The notes below the pieces were generated by a model. That model was not told the origin of the DNA and ran no database searches. It worked only from the letters and a program-made list of their open reading frames with translations. Positions 49,076 through 58,403 of a stretch of 64,000 nt of DNA are shown here, piece by piece (within the stretch, counting starts at the first letter, position 1; each line of letters opens with the position of its first letter). The stretch is taken from positions 1,062,672 to 1,126,671 of the forward strand of contig NZ_AP014564.1 in NCBI RefSeq assembly GCF_002369955.1, given 5' to 3'. The position numbers and the translations under genes were made by a program. The stretch is from Ichthyobacterium seriolicida (GTDB lineage: Bacteria > Bacteroidota > Bacteroidia > Flavobacteriales > Ichthyobacteriaceae).

Positions 49076-50104
49076 TTAGAGTCTATTTTTATGTATCTCT
49101 TTTTTTATTTCTTTTACAAGAGAAATGCCATTGTATATAAGTCCAGTATATATCTGGACGAGGCTGGCTCCAGCTTTTATCTTTTCAAGAGCATCTTTGG
49201 GAGAGTGAATTCCTCCAACGCCTATAATGTAGAATCTATTATCAGATTTAGAATGTAGATATTTTATAACTTCCGTAGATCTATCTCTCAGTGGTATACC
49301 GCTCAAGCCGCCTGGGCCTATTTCATCTATAACGTCTTTATCTTCTTTTAAAGAATCCCTAGAAATGGTAGTATTGGTAGCTATAATGCCAGAAATTTTT
49401 GTGTCTGTAACTATCTCTACAATATCGTCTAATTGCTCTTTTGTCAAATCTGGTGATATTTTTAAAAGTATAGGCCTCTTTTTAATGTTTATCTCTTGAA
49501 GGGATGTAAGTATTTTTTTTAACGGTTCCTTGTCTTGTAATAATCTCAGATTAGGAGTATTAGGCGAACTTATATTTATGGTGAAGTAATCTACTACATC
49601 TTCCAAACTCTTAAAAGCTAAGATATAATCATTTACAGCTTCTTCATTTGGGGTGTCTTTATTCTTGCCTATGTTTCCGCCTATTATAATGTTATTATTT
49701 CTTTTTTTTAATCTTTTTATGGCATTTTCAATTCCTTTGTTGTTAAAGCCCATTCTATTTATTATTCCCTTGTCTTTTTTCAGACGAAAGATCCTAGGTT
49801 TATCATTGCCTTTTTGCGGTCTAGGGGTGATAGTTCCCACTTCTATAAATCCAAATCCTAAAAGAGATAGTTCTTCAAAGAGTTCAGCATCTTTATCGAA
49901 TCCCGCAGCGAGTCCGACCTTATTTTTGAATTTCAACCCAAAAACCTCAGATTCGGAATTATAGTTTTCCGACAAATACCTCTTTTTGAAGATATACCTA
50001 ATAAATGAGAATTTAAAAGATACTTTGATGATAAAAAAGACAATGCGATGTATAGATTCTGGTGAAAAGATAAAAAAAATGGGCAGTATTATTTTTTTAT
50101 ACAT
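49076..50104 (-). CDS. pyrD: Dihydroorotate dehydrogenase (quinone), class 2
   Basis: This 342-residue membrane-associated enzyme oxidises dihydroorotate with quinone in pyrimidine synthesis. The N-terminal hydrophobic helices (1-40) are typical of class 2. [53 protein letters not shown] (with the active-site Ser) and [14 protein letters not shown] are intact. pyrC is nearby on the other strand. Confidence 0.96.
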   Translation of the reverse strand: MYKKIILPIFFIFSPESIHRIVFFIIKVSFKFSFIRYIFKKRYLSENYNSESEVFGLKFKNKVGLAAGFDKDAELFEELSLLGFGFIEVGTITPRPQKGNDKPRIFRLKKDKGIINRMGFNNKGIENAIKRLKKRNNNIIIGGNIGKNKDTPNEEAVNDYILAFKSLEDVVDYFTINISSPNTPNLRLLQDKEPLKKILTSLQEINIKKRPILLKISPDLTKEQLDDIVEIVTDTKISGIIATNTTISRDSLKEDKDVIDEIGPGGLSGIPLRDRSTEVIKYLHSKSDNRFYIIGVGGIHSPKDALEKIKAGASLVQIYTGLIYNGISLVKEIKKEIHKNRL

Positions 50105-50176
50105 ATTTTGAATTCAGGGTTATTAAATTTTAATATTTCTAGTAAGAGAAATTCGACGAATTTAATAAAAAACGAT

Positions 50177-50184
50177 TAACTTTG
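50177..50184 (+). promoter_or_regulatory. Probable -7 box of ssrA
   Basis: TAACTTTG matches TAnnTTTG about 35 bp before the mature tmRNA. No TTG is seen at the standard spacing. Confidence 0.5.
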
Positions 50185-50218
50185 TCTGACTTACTTGAAT
50201 AGGTATGACTTTTATTTT

Positions 50219-50618
50219 GGGGTCGACTGGATTTGACGGTAGGATGATTGATATTGTAAGCACGTCGAGCTTTGTAATGTGGCTCGTTAATACTATGTTT
50301 CATATTTTTTAAATGGCGAAACTAATTACGCTCTTGCTGCTTAATACCTGAATTATAGTACGGTAAAGCTCATTTTACAAGTTGTAAAAGGCGAGATGTC
50401 TCTGAAAAACTTTGTTCGACAGTATTTCATATAGAGGCACCATATAGTTTGAACTAGGAATAAATAATTGCTTTGGTGTTTAGTCCGAATTTTAAAAGCT
50501 AAGTTGTAATTTTAGATGTTTGTATCTCTTTTTACAATCGAAAATTTAAAACAAAATAAGCGTGTAGAAAGCAGTATGAACACTTATTCGCACGGGAGTT
50601 CGAATCTCCCCGACTCCA
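50219..50618 (+). ncRNA. ssrA: Transfer-messenger RNA
   Basis: The 400-nt RNA rescues stalled ribosomes. The 5' end GGGGUCGACUGGAUUUGACG pairs with the 3' CGACUCC to form the tRNA-like acceptor stem, with the characteristic third-position G-U pair; the T-arm GGGAGUUCGAAUCUCCC precedes it. The 3' CCA is not encoded. The tag reading frame at 50315-50344 gives GETNYALAA followed by TAA, the usual hydrophobic ALAA ending recognised by ClpXP-type proteases. It is in the single-piece form. Confidence 0.97.
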
Positions 50619-50655
50619 CAATATTTTAGTTATTTTCTTCTCTCTAAATATTAGT

Positions 50656-52530
50656 TTGAAAATGCCAAGAGTACTGGCTCGTGTATTTGTATTGTTTTCT
50701 TGTATTACTATTTGTCTTGCTCAAACTGCAAATGAACTCAAATCAAAAGCGTTGAGTAGTTTTAAATCAAAGAATGATAAAGCAGCTATTTACTATGTGA
50801 CTAAAGTTATAAAAGCAGATAAAAATGACAGAGGGGCTTATATATTAAGAGGTGATATATTCAGAGGTGTAAAACAATCACAAAAGGCTATAGAAGATTA
50901 TCAAGATGCCTTAAAAATCAAAGATTCTCATGATGTATATTACAAATTAGCACTGGCATTTTTTGACTCTTCCCAATACATCCAAGCTAAGGATACTTTT
51001 GAAAAATATTTGAGTGTAGCTCCCAACAATGTAAAGATCAGAAATAAGGTAGATAACTATTTGAAATCCTGTGATTTTGCTATAGAAGAAAAAAATAATC
51101 AAAAGGATTTTAAGCTTAGAAATTTAGAAGATATTAATACTCAACACTCTGAATATCATCCAGTTATTTCAATAGATAATAAACAACTCATATATACCAT
51201 AGCCAAAAAGAAAAATGGAATTTTTCAAGAAGATTTCTATATGAGTAAAAAGATAGATGATAAATGGCAGGTGGGTGTTCCTCTATCAAAAAATTTAAAC
51301 ACTTTAAATAATGAAGGGGCTCATTGTATTTCAGCAGATGGGAAGTATCTATTTTTTACTGGATGCAATAAAATAGATGGATATGGAAGCTGTGATTTAT
51401 ACCTCAGTGTTAAAACTAAAGGCGGATGGTCTAAACCCAGTAATTTGGGAATGGTCATAAATACTAAGTATTGGGAAGGACATCCTAGTATTTCTTCCGA
51501 TGGAAAGACTCTTTATTTCTCATCGAGCAGACCTGGTGGACAAGGGCAAAGAGATATTTGGTCAAGTGTCTTTGATGGAAATAGTTGGGCAGAACCTAAG
51601 AATATAAAGGAATTGAATTCTTCTGGAGATGAGACGGCTCCATTTATTCACATAGATGATCAGACTTTATATTTTTCTTCAGACGGTTGGGTAGGCATGG
51701 GAAGAAGTGATTTTTTTATGTCTAAAAAAGACGATGATAATGTGTTTAAAACACCCAAAAATTTAGGTTTTTCTATAAATTCCCCTTATGACGAGTACAG
51801 CCTGGTAATAGGAAATGATGGAGTCACTGGTTATCTCTCCTCTGATTTTTTATCAAACAATAAAGGAGAGATGGATATATATGAATTTACTCTTCCACAA
51901 GAGTATACAGCCAAAAAAATGGGATACCTAAAAGGTACTATATCAAGTGAAAATATGCATACATTAGAGGATGTGCAGATATCTATCTCTAATCTAGATG
52001 ATAATAATCCTGTAAATAATATTTCATTTGCTGAGGATGATGGAAACTATCTAGCAATTCTGCCTTCTGATAAAAGATACGGATTACAGGTTATGGCTAA
52101 AGATCATCTAATACATTCTGAGACCTTTGATTTTATGCTTGACACAATTGTAGAGGTAGAGAAAAATATCGAATTAAAATTATTAGAGAAGGGCAATAGC
52201 ATTTTGTTGAATAATATTTATTTCGACACTAATAAATGGGATTTGAAAGAGAGTTCTATTACAGAACTAAACAAGGCAACACATTTTTTGAATATAAATC
52301 CTGAGATAAAAGTAGAGATAATAGGGCATACAGATAGTGTAGGTAATGATCGAGATAACTTATTACTGTCAGAGAGAAGAGCAGAAAGCGTTTATCTAGA
52401 ACTGATAAAAAAAGGCATAGATAAAGTTAGATTAACTCATAAAGGCTTTGGTGCCCAAAAGCCTATCTCTGACAATCAAACAGAAAGAGGTAGAAAACAA
52501 AACAGAAGAATAGAATTGAAAATTAGATGA
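50656..52530 (+). CDS. PorE-like OmpA-family protein (TPR, propeller, regulatory domain, OmpA)
   Basis: A 624-residue periplasmic protein. Signal peptide (about 1-22); TPR repeats (about 25-130); a six-bladed PD40/WD40-like propeller (about 150-410, with GKTLYFSSSRPGGQGQRDIW); a carboxypeptidase-regulatory-like domain (about 425-510); and a C-terminal OmpA domain (about 515-624, ILLNNIYFDTNKWDL, HTDSVGNDRDNLLLSERRA) that binds peptidoglycan. This exact order is that of PorE, a type IX secretion component in Porphyromonas. Flavobacteriia have several paralogues of this layout, so the role is probable, not certain. Confidence 0.8.
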   Translation: MKMPRVLARVFVLFSCITICLAQTANELKSKALSSFKSKNDKAAIYYVTKVIKADKNDRGAYILRGDIFRGVKQSQKAIEDYQDALKIKDSHDVYYKLALAFFDSSQYIQAKDTFEKYLSVAPNNVKIRNKVDNYLKSCDFAIEEKNNQKDFKLRNLEDINTQHSEYHPVISIDNKQLIYTIAKKKNGIFQEDFYMSKKIDDKWQVGVPLSKNLNTLNNEGAHCISADGKYLFFTGCNKIDGYGSCDLYLSVKTKGGWSKPSNLGMVINTKYWEGHPSISSDGKTLYFSSSRPGGQGQRDIWSSVFDGNSWAEPKNIKELNSSGDETAPFIHIDDQTLYFSSDGWVGMGRSDFFMSKKDDDNVFKTPKNLGFSINSPYDEYSLVIGNDGVTGYLSSDFLSNNKGEMDIYEFTLPQEYTAKKMGYLKGTISSENMHTLEDVQISISNLDDNNPVNNISFAEDDGNYLAILPSDKRYGLQVMAKDHLIHSETFDFMLDTIVEVEKNIELKLLEKGNSILLNNIYFDTNKWDLKESSITELNKATHFLNINPEIKVEIIGHTDSVGNDRDNLLLSERRAESVYLELIKKGIDKVRLTHKGFGAQKPISDNQTERGRKQNRRIELKIR

Positions 52531-53249
52531 GCCTAGCGCTTGTAATCATACCCACCTATAATGAAAGAGAAAATATAGCTTATATAATCGAGGCTGTGTT
52601 CTCTTTGGATAAGAGTTATCACATACTAGTGGTAGATGATAATTCAAAAGATGGAACTATAGATATTGTAAGAGATATCCAACACACACATCATGAGAGA
52701 CTGTTTCTAAAAATTCGCAGAGAAAAAATGGGACTTGGCACAGCCTATATAGAAGGATTTAAATGGGCTCTCAACAGAGAATATGATTATATTTTCGAGA
52801 TGGATGCAGATTTTTCTCACAATCCTAAAGACTTAGATAAATTATATAATGCTTGTCTATGTGGAGCAGATTTAGCCATAGGGTCTAGGTATGTTAGAGG
52901 TATAAACGTAGTTAATTGGCCTCTTAGAAGGGTACTATTATCTTATTTTGCTTCTATGTATGTACAGTTCATTATGAGAATGCCAATAAAAGATCCCACA
53001 TCTGGTTTTGTCTGTTATAGAAGGGCGGCTTTAGAAAAAATAGATTTAGATAGAGTAAAGTTCATAGGTTATGCCTTTCAAATAGAGATGAAATTCAAGG
53101 TGTGGTTAGAGAAATTTAAAATAGAGGAGAAATCTATAATATTTACAGACAGAGAAAGAGGAAGCTCTAAAATGAGCACTTCAATAATAAATGAGGCTAT
53201 TTTTGGAATCGTCTTATTGAAGATAAAAAGTCTATTTAGAAGAAAATGA
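52527..53249 (+). CDS. Polyprenol monophosphomannose synthase-like glycosyltransferase
   Basis: A 240-residue GT2 enzyme. IPTYNERENIAYIIEAV, VVDDNSKDGT, the metal-binding MDADFSHNP and the DPTSGFVCYRR segment match dolichol/polyprenol-phosphate mannosyltransferases. It lacks C-terminal membrane helices. It overlaps the upstream and downstream genes by 4 bp each (ATGA), so the four genes from 50656 to 55023 form one coupled unit. Confidence 0.88.
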   Translation: MSLALVIIPTYNERENIAYIIEAVFSLDKSYHILVVDDNSKDGTIDIVRDIQHTHHERLFLKIRREKMGLGTAYIEGFKWALNREYDYIFEMDADFSHNPKDLDKLYNACLCGADLAIGSRYVRGINVVNWPLRRVLLSYFASMYVQFIMRMPIKDPTSGFVCYRRAALEKIDLDRVKFIGYAFQIEMKFKVWLEKFKIEEKSIIFTDRERGSSKMSTSIINEAIFGIVLLKIKSLFRRK

Positions 53250-54583
53250 GATTATTAATTAAAAACGCCTATGTAGTAAATGAAGGTACCATATCTATAA
53301 AAGAAATATTAATAGAGGGATCTCATATAGAAAAAATTGGAAGAGATATTGTCGTTGGTGACGACACTGATATATTAGACGCCAAGGGCAAGTATTTATT
53401 GCCTGGAGTCATAGATGATCAGGTACATTTTAGAGATCCTGGATTGACTCACAAAGCAGATATATATACCGAATCTAAGGCGGGAATAGCTGGAGGTGTC
53501 ACCTCTTTTATAGAAATGCCAAACACTATCCCTCAGACTACCACTATAGATCTCATAGAGGAAAAAGTCGGTATCGCACAGAGGAATTCTTGGAGTAATT
53601 ATTCTTTTATGTTGGGAGCTACCAATTTCAATATAGAGGAAATAGAAAAAATAGATCCGAATAAAATACCTGGGCTAAAGATATTCATGGGTTCCTCAAC
53701 TGGTAATATGTTAGTTGATGATTACTCCATTCTAAAAAACATTTTCTCAAAGGCAAAATGTCTTATAGTCGTACACTGTGAAGACGAACAAACCATAAAA
53801 GAGAATACCAAAAAATATGTAGAAAAATATGGAGAGGACATCCCTATAAGTTTTCATCCGCATATAAGGAGCGAAGAATCTTGCTATATATCTTCATCAA
53901 AAGCCATAGAGATAGCAAAAGAAACTGGGGCTAGATTACACATTTTCCATATCTCTACTGCAAGAGAAACAGATTTATTTAGAAACGATATTCCTCTAAA
54001 GGACAAAAATATAACCTCTGAAGTATGTGTGCATCATTTGTATTTCAATGAAAATGACTATGAAAAAAGAGGAACACACATAAAGTGGAATCCTGCCATA
54101 AAAACTAAAAGAGATCAAGAGGCATTGTGGAGAGCTCTCTTAGAGGATAAAATAGATATTATAGCCACTGATCACGCTCCACATACTCTAGAAGAAAAAA
54201 ATAATAGTTATTTGAAAGCTCCTTCAGGAGGCCCTTTAATTCAACATGCATTACAAATAATGTTAGAGGCTTGTTTAAAAAAGGAAATAACTTTGGAGAA
54301 GGTCGTAGAAAAAATGTGCCATAATCCCGCTATACTTTATAAAATAGAAAAAAGAGGTTTTATAAGGGAGGGTTATTTTGCGGATTTGGTGTTAGTAGAT
54401 TTAGACTCTTTGTATACAGTGGATAAGAGTAATATTCTATATAAGTGCGGTTGGTCTCCCCTTGAAGGAGATACTTTTAGATCTAGTATTTATAGCACTA
54501 TAGTCAATGGAAAAATTGTTTATGCCAATGGGGTTTTTCACGAAGAGAACAAGTCTCCTATGCGGTTAATTTTTAACAGATGA
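53246..54583 (+). CDS. pyrC: Dihydroorotase
   Basis: This 445-residue class I enzyme closes the dihydroorotate ring in pyrimidine synthesis. The amidohydrolase motifs are LPGVIDDQVHFRDPGLTHK, a Lys in GLKIFMGSS, LHIFHIST and IIATDHAPHT. The first metal motif reads QVH instead of the usual HVH; I recall the DQVH form as normal for Bacteroidetes dihydroorotases. Overlapped by 4 bp at both ends. Confidence 0.92.
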   Translation: MRLLIKNAYVVNEGTISIKEILIEGSHIEKIGRDIVVGDDTDILDAKGKYLLPGVIDDQVHFRDPGLTHKADIYTESKAGIAGGVTSFIEMPNTIPQTTTIDLIEEKVGIAQRNSWSNYSFMLGATNFNIEEIEKIDPNKIPGLKIFMGSSTGNMLVDDYSILKNIFSKAKCLIVVHCEDEQTIKENTKKYVEKYGEDIPISFHPHIRSEESCYISSSKAIEIAKETGARLHIFHISTARETDLFRNDIPLKDKNITSEVCVHHLYFNENDYEKRGTHIKWNPAIKTKRDQEALWRALLEDKIDIIATDHAPHTLEEKNNSYLKAPSGGPLIQHALQIMLEACLKKEITLEKVVEKMCHNPAILYKIEKRGFIREGYFADLVLVDLDSLYTVDKSNILYKCGWSPLEGDTFRSSIYSTIVNGKIVYANGVFHEENKSPMRLIFNR

Positions 54584-55023
54584 AAAATATAATTATCCTG
54601 CTTTTGATGAGTTGTTTCATCTCTTGTGAAGATGAAAATACACCTGTTTCTAATAATATCTTATCAGAAGATCAATTTGTGTCATTTTTATTAGACATGT
54701 CTCTATTAGAAGGTGTCACAGGGCTGAACTTAGCAAATAAACCACAGAATAATGATACTGAGGAACTTTCTAAGTTATTTATAAAAGATTATGAATATAT
54801 GGATCTGGTTTATAAAAAACACAAGGTTACAGATAGTATCATAAAGGAAACTATATCTTTTTACAGCAAAGACTTAGAACTGTACAAAAATATTTACAAA
54901 AAGGTATTAGACAGTTTAAAAGTACTGAAAGTCAATTTAGAGATGGAAGCTAAAAATAAGAAAAGATCTCTGCCATCAAATTTGATGGCACCAAATTTAA
55001 GGAGTCCTTTTTACTTTTTATGA
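54580..55023 (+). CDS. DUF4296 lipoprotein
   Basis: A 147-residue predicted lipoprotein: lipobox MSCFISC (Cys16), then the DUF4296 pattern LSEDQFVSFLLDMSLLEG and YKKHKVTDSIIKETISFYSKD. Function is unknown; it regularly follows dihydroorotase in Flavobacteriia. Its 3' end overlaps the convergent def gene by 13 bp. Confidence 0.85.
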   Translation: MKNIIILLLMSCFISCEDENTPVSNNILSEDQFVSFLLDMSLLEGVTGLNLANKPQNNDTEELSKLFIKDYEYMDLVYKKHKVTDSIIKETISFYSKDLELYKNIYKKVLDSLKVLKVNLEMEAKNKKRSLPSNLMAPNLRSPFYFL

Positions 55024-55580
55024 AAGGTCATCTTATAGGGAGGGCTTATTTTTCCATTCATTATTCTATTTAGACTGCCTTTTAGCAGTCGTCTCTTCAA
55101 CGGAGATAATTTATCTATAAATAATATTCCTTCTATATGATCGTATTCGTGTTGGATAATCCTAGCTAATAATCCAGTATATACTTTTTTTTGTTTTTCT
55201 AAATTTAAATTGTAATACTCTATTTCTAGACTGTCTTTTCTGTATACTTTTTCAACTATATCGGGAATGCTTAAACACCCTTCATCAAAGGCCCATTCAT
55301 CTCCGTACTCCTTTGTAATAACTGGATTTATAAATATTTCTTTGAAGTTTTTTAGTAAATCGTAATCTTTATCTCCCTCTTGAGCAAAGAGGGATGAATC
55401 CACTATAAACACTCTTTCTGATTTGCCTATTTGTGGGGCAGCCAATCCTACACCTTGTGCGCAAGACAAAGTGTCGAACATATCTTCAACTAGCTTTTTT
55501 ATATATACTAAATCCAGTTCTACCTCCTTGGCTTTTTCTCTTAAAACAGAATTTCCATATGCGACAATAGGGAGTATCAT
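55011..55580 (-). CDS. def: Peptide deformylase
   Basis: This 189-residue metalloenzyme removes the formyl group from new proteins. The three motifs are intact: GVGLAAPQIG, EGCLSIP (metal Cys) and HEYDHIEG (metal His and catalytic Glu). Its start overlaps the ruvX stop by 4 bp on the same strand. Confidence 0.97.
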   Translation of the reverse strand: MILPIVAYGNSVLREKAKEVELDLVYIKKLVEDMFDTLSCAQGVGLAAPQIGKSERVFIVDSSLFAQEGDKDYDLLKNFKEIFINPVITKEYGDEWAFDEGCLSIPDIVEKVYRKDSLEIEYYNLNLEKQKKVYTGLLARIIQHEYDHIEGILFIDKLSPLKRRLLKGSLNRIMNGKISPPYKMTFHKK

Positions 55581-55996
55581 AAGCTGTTCTTTCTATTTAA
55601 ATATGATTGTAATATCAAAGTAGCACTGATTTTATCTATTAAAGATTTGTTTCTTCTTTTCATTTTCTTTACTCCGCATTCTATGATGGTGTCAAAGGCC
55701 ATTTTAGAGGTAAATCTCTCATCTATCTTCTCTATGGGGATGTCGGGGAAATAAGATTTTAATTTAAGGCAAAACTCATCTACTGATTTACTCATAATAG
55801 AATTAGAATAATCTAAATGAACTGGATTGCCGACCACAAACAGACAGACCTTTTCATGTGTCAAGTACTTTTTTATGAAGCTAAACACTTGATTTGTATC
55901 GACTGTTGTCAACGCCGATGCAATCATTTGAAGATTATCTGTAATTGCTATTCCTACTCTTTTTTTTCCGTAATCGATAGCTAAGACCCTACTCAT
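55577..55996 (-). CDS. ruvX: Holliday junction resolvase-like protein RuvX (YqgF)
   Basis: A 139-residue RNase H-fold protein, implicated in rRNA processing and junction resolution. VLAIDYGKKRVGIAITD with its catalytic Asp, VVGNPVHLDYS and IDERFTSKMA are typical. It overlaps def; the ruvX-def pair is common in Flavobacteriia. Confidence 0.93.
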   Translation of the reverse strand: MSRVLAIDYGKKRVGIAITDNLQMIASALTTVDTNQVFSFIKKYLTHEKVCLFVVGNPVHLDYSNSIMSKSVDEFCLKLKSYFPDIPIEKIDERFTSKMAFDTIIECGVKKMKRRNKSLIDKISATLILQSYLNRKNSL

Positions 55997-56030
55997 TTAA
56001 TAATTATTAGATATCTAAGAGATTATGACA

Positions 56031-56483
56031 TTAACCTATAATATCAGATGTATACATCTGCTCGACTTTTACAGTTAAAAATGCCCATAGCAGATAACGT
56101 AAAAATTTACCTATAAACATATATAAAGCAGTTTTTTTAACAGAAATTTTTAGAAATCCCAAACTTACACATATAATACTTCCTATAATTGGCAGCCAAG
56201 ATATAAATGCCATCAGAGTCAATATTCCTCTGTATTTATTGACGAACGAAATTATTCTATTTTCAGATATTCTAAACCATTTATTTATCCATTCCCACTT
56301 TGCAAAATAGCCAAGTGTATAACCTGTCATTCCTCCCATGGTATTTGCTATAGATGATATTATCAAAGGGATAAAAAAATCATCTGGATTTTTAATTAAA
56401 AAGGCACTTAATATAATTTCAGAGGAAAATGGAAATACCGACCCCGCCAGCAAGCAACTTAAAAACAGCACAAAATATTCCAT
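56031..56483 (-). CDS. YqaA-family VTT-domain membrane protein
   Basis: A 150-residue inner-membrane protein of the DedA/VTT superfamily, with SVFPFSSEIILSAFL near the N terminus, NTMGGMTGYTLGYFAKW and WLPIIGSIICVSLGFLKI. About four hydrophobic segments. The molecular function is uncertain; relatives act in lipid or membrane homeostasis. It ends 34 bp before ruvX and starts 4 bp after rpoN. Confidence 0.85.
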   Translation of the reverse strand: MEYFVLFLSCLLAGSVFPFSSEIILSAFLIKNPDDFFIPLIISSIANTMGGMTGYTLGYFAKWEWINKWFRISENRIISFVNKYRGILTLMAFISWLPIIGSIICVSLGFLKISVKKTALYMFIGKFLRYLLWAFLTVKVEQMYTSDIIG

Positions 56484-56487
56484 CGTT

Positions 56488-57867
56488 TTAAATAGTTTTT
56501 CTCAGACGAGCTATGGGAATTTCTAATTGTTCTCTGTATTTTGCGATGGTTCTTCTAGCGATATTTATACCTTTTTCTTTTAGGAGTAAGGCTAATTTGT
56601 CATCTGTGATAGGCTTTTTTTTATCTTCCTGGTCTATTATGTTTGAGAGTATGTCTTTTACTTGTTTGACAGAAATGTCTTTGCCTTCGGTATTTTTAAT
56701 CCCATCGGTGAAAAATCTACTCAATAGAATAATTCCATATGGAGTCATGGCGTATTTGCTGCGAACAACACGAGAGACAGTAGATATATTCATTCCTATC
56801 TCATCTGCTATATCCTTTTGTCTCATGGGTTTTAGATGTGAATAATCCCCTGTGAGCAAATAGTCTTTTTGGTATTCTACTATTGTATTCATTACCTTCA
56901 TGAGTGTTTGCTGACGTTGTTTTATATTATCTATAAAGTGCTTGGCAGTATTTAGCTTGTGCTTGATAAACTGTGCTGCTTTGGTATATTTCTTCGATCC
57001 AGTTTCTTTGTAAGTCTGTAATACATCTATATAAGATGGAGATATTATCAATTCTGGATATTTCATATTTAATTTTACCTCTATGTTGTTATCTTCTATA
57101 TCTATGATAAAATCAGGGGTTATATCTTCGTTAAAATCCATATCTGAGGCGTACTCTCCACTGGGTTTGGGATTTAGTTTTTCTATTTCCGATATGGAGT
57201 TTTTAAGATCTTCTTTGGAGATATTTTCTCTGTCTAAAATCTTATCGTAGTGTTTCTTTACAAATGCGTCATAGTGTTTCTCTAATAATGCTATAGCTAG
57301 ATCTATACTGTCATTTCTATTTTTCCTTTTTAATTGAATTAAAAGGCACTCTCTGAGAGAAGTGGCTCCTACACCTGGAGGGTCCAATTGTTGAACCAAT
57401 TTCAATACTTCTCTTATTTTTTTTTCAGTTAAGACAATATTTTCTGAAAACTCTATATCGTCTATTATGTCTAATAAGTCTCTGCGTATATATCCGTTAC
57501 TTCCTATGTTTCCTATTAAGAAATCTGCAATTAACCTGGTTTGATCATCTATTTTAAAGGTGTGTATCTGTTTTTTTAAACCTTCTATAAAGCTCTCTTT
57601 GGATATATAAGGCAATTGTTTATTGTCAGAATCACGGTTGTTGTTAATCTTGTATTTATATCTGGGAGTATCATCTTCTAAATATTTATCTATTTCTAGA
57701 TCATCTTCCCTATCATTTAACTCTAAAACAGGATTTTCCTCTATTTCTTTTTCAAGAGAATGCATAAAAGATAGGCTGTCCATTTCTAACATATTCATGA
57801 GTTGAATCTGTTTCTTGGAGATCTTTTGTGTCAGGCCTTGCTTTTGTTGTAACTCTTGTTTTGGCAT
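56488..57867 (-). CDS. rpoN: RNA polymerase sigma-54 factor
   Basis: This 459-residue alternative sigma factor has an N-terminal activator-interacting region (QKQGLTQKISKKQIQLMNMLEM, ending in an acidic linker), a core-binding domain, a helix-turn-helix (MRQKDIADEIGMNISTVSRVVRSKY) and the RpoN box (ARRTIAKYREQLEIPIARLRK) near the C terminus. It needs AAA+ activators, none of which is in this window. TAATTTTG (minus strand of 57946-57953) is a possible -7 box. Confidence 0.96.
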   Translation of the reverse strand: MPKQELQQKQGLTQKISKKQIQLMNMLEMDSLSFMHSLEKEIEENPVLELNDREDDLEIDKYLEDDTPRYKYKINNNRDSDNKQLPYISKESFIEGLKKQIHTFKIDDQTRLIADFLIGNIGSNGYIRRDLLDIIDDIEFSENIVLTEKKIREVLKLVQQLDPPGVGATSLRECLLIQLKRKNRNDSIDLAIALLEKHYDAFVKKHYDKILDRENISKEDLKNSISEIEKLNPKPSGEYASDMDFNEDITPDFIIDIEDNNIEVKLNMKYPELIISPSYIDVLQTYKETGSKKYTKAAQFIKHKLNTAKHFIDNIKQRQQTLMKVMNTIVEYQKDYLLTGDYSHLKPMRQKDIADEIGMNISTVSRVVRSKYAMTPYGIILLSRFFTDGIKNTEGKDISVKQVKDILSNIIDQEDKKKPITDDKLALLLKEKGINIARRTIAKYREQLEIPIARLRKTI

Positions 57868-58132
57868 ATAGAATAAAAAATCATTACTGCGAATATCTCA
57901 TTGTTTTGTGTGAAAATATCGCTCAATTAAAAAGTAATGAAAGCACAAAATTATGATAATAAGTGATAACCTGTGTTGGATTAATAATTTGGGCAAATTG
58001 TTTAAATCAAGAGTATTTGAACGATTTTAATTAGTAATTTTTATTACCTTCTAAATCCCAAAATAAAGATTTGCTATTTCAGCAGGTTTTTATTCGATTT
58101 GGTTTAAGTGAAATTTTAAAAAAAATAAAATT

Positions 58133-58356
58133 ATGAAATACAAATCTTTTATAACAAAGAGTATTGTTACTCTTTGTGAGTATCTCTCCTTTATTTACTT
58201 CTTGTGATAAAGATCAAGAAGTTACGTTATGAAACACCTAGTTACAATCTAAAAAAGTTTATCTCCAAATGGAATTTAAGTGCAGATAAACCAATAGTAT
58301 TACATATTTATGATGGAGGAAAATATGACTTCACTGTAGATTGGGGAGATGTATAG
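58133..58356 (+). pseudogene. Broken start of a BspA-like surface lipoprotein
   Basis: From ATG 58133 the sequence starts with a hydrophobic leader and, after a frame change, reads SISPLFTSCDKDQEVT with a lipobox-like Cys. After another frame change it reads NLKKFISKWNLSADKPIVLH and YDGGKYDFTVDWGDV before a stop at 58354. The last part matches the domain that precedes leucine-rich repeats in BspA-family surface proteins. The repeat region is missing. The rest of the 523-bp gap after rpoN shows nothing else. Confidence 0.6.
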
Positions 58357-58381
58357 AAAAGCAAAATTAGTGGTGTTTTTA

Positions 58382-58403
58382 ATTCCCTTTTTAAAAAGGG
58401 AAT
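58382..58403. repeat. Perfect palindrome at the end of the C10 peptidase gene
   Basis: ATTCCC and GGGAAT flank a T5/A5 centre, giving an uninterrupted 22-bp palindrome that includes the stop codon (58391-58393). No T-run follows on either strand, so a terminator role is doubtful. Confidence 0.5.

Noticed and set aside
53435-53450. Loss of the first metal-binding His in dihydroorotase (QVH for HVH)
   Set aside because: I recall this variant as normal in Bacteroidetes dihydroorotases, and the other metal motifs are intact.
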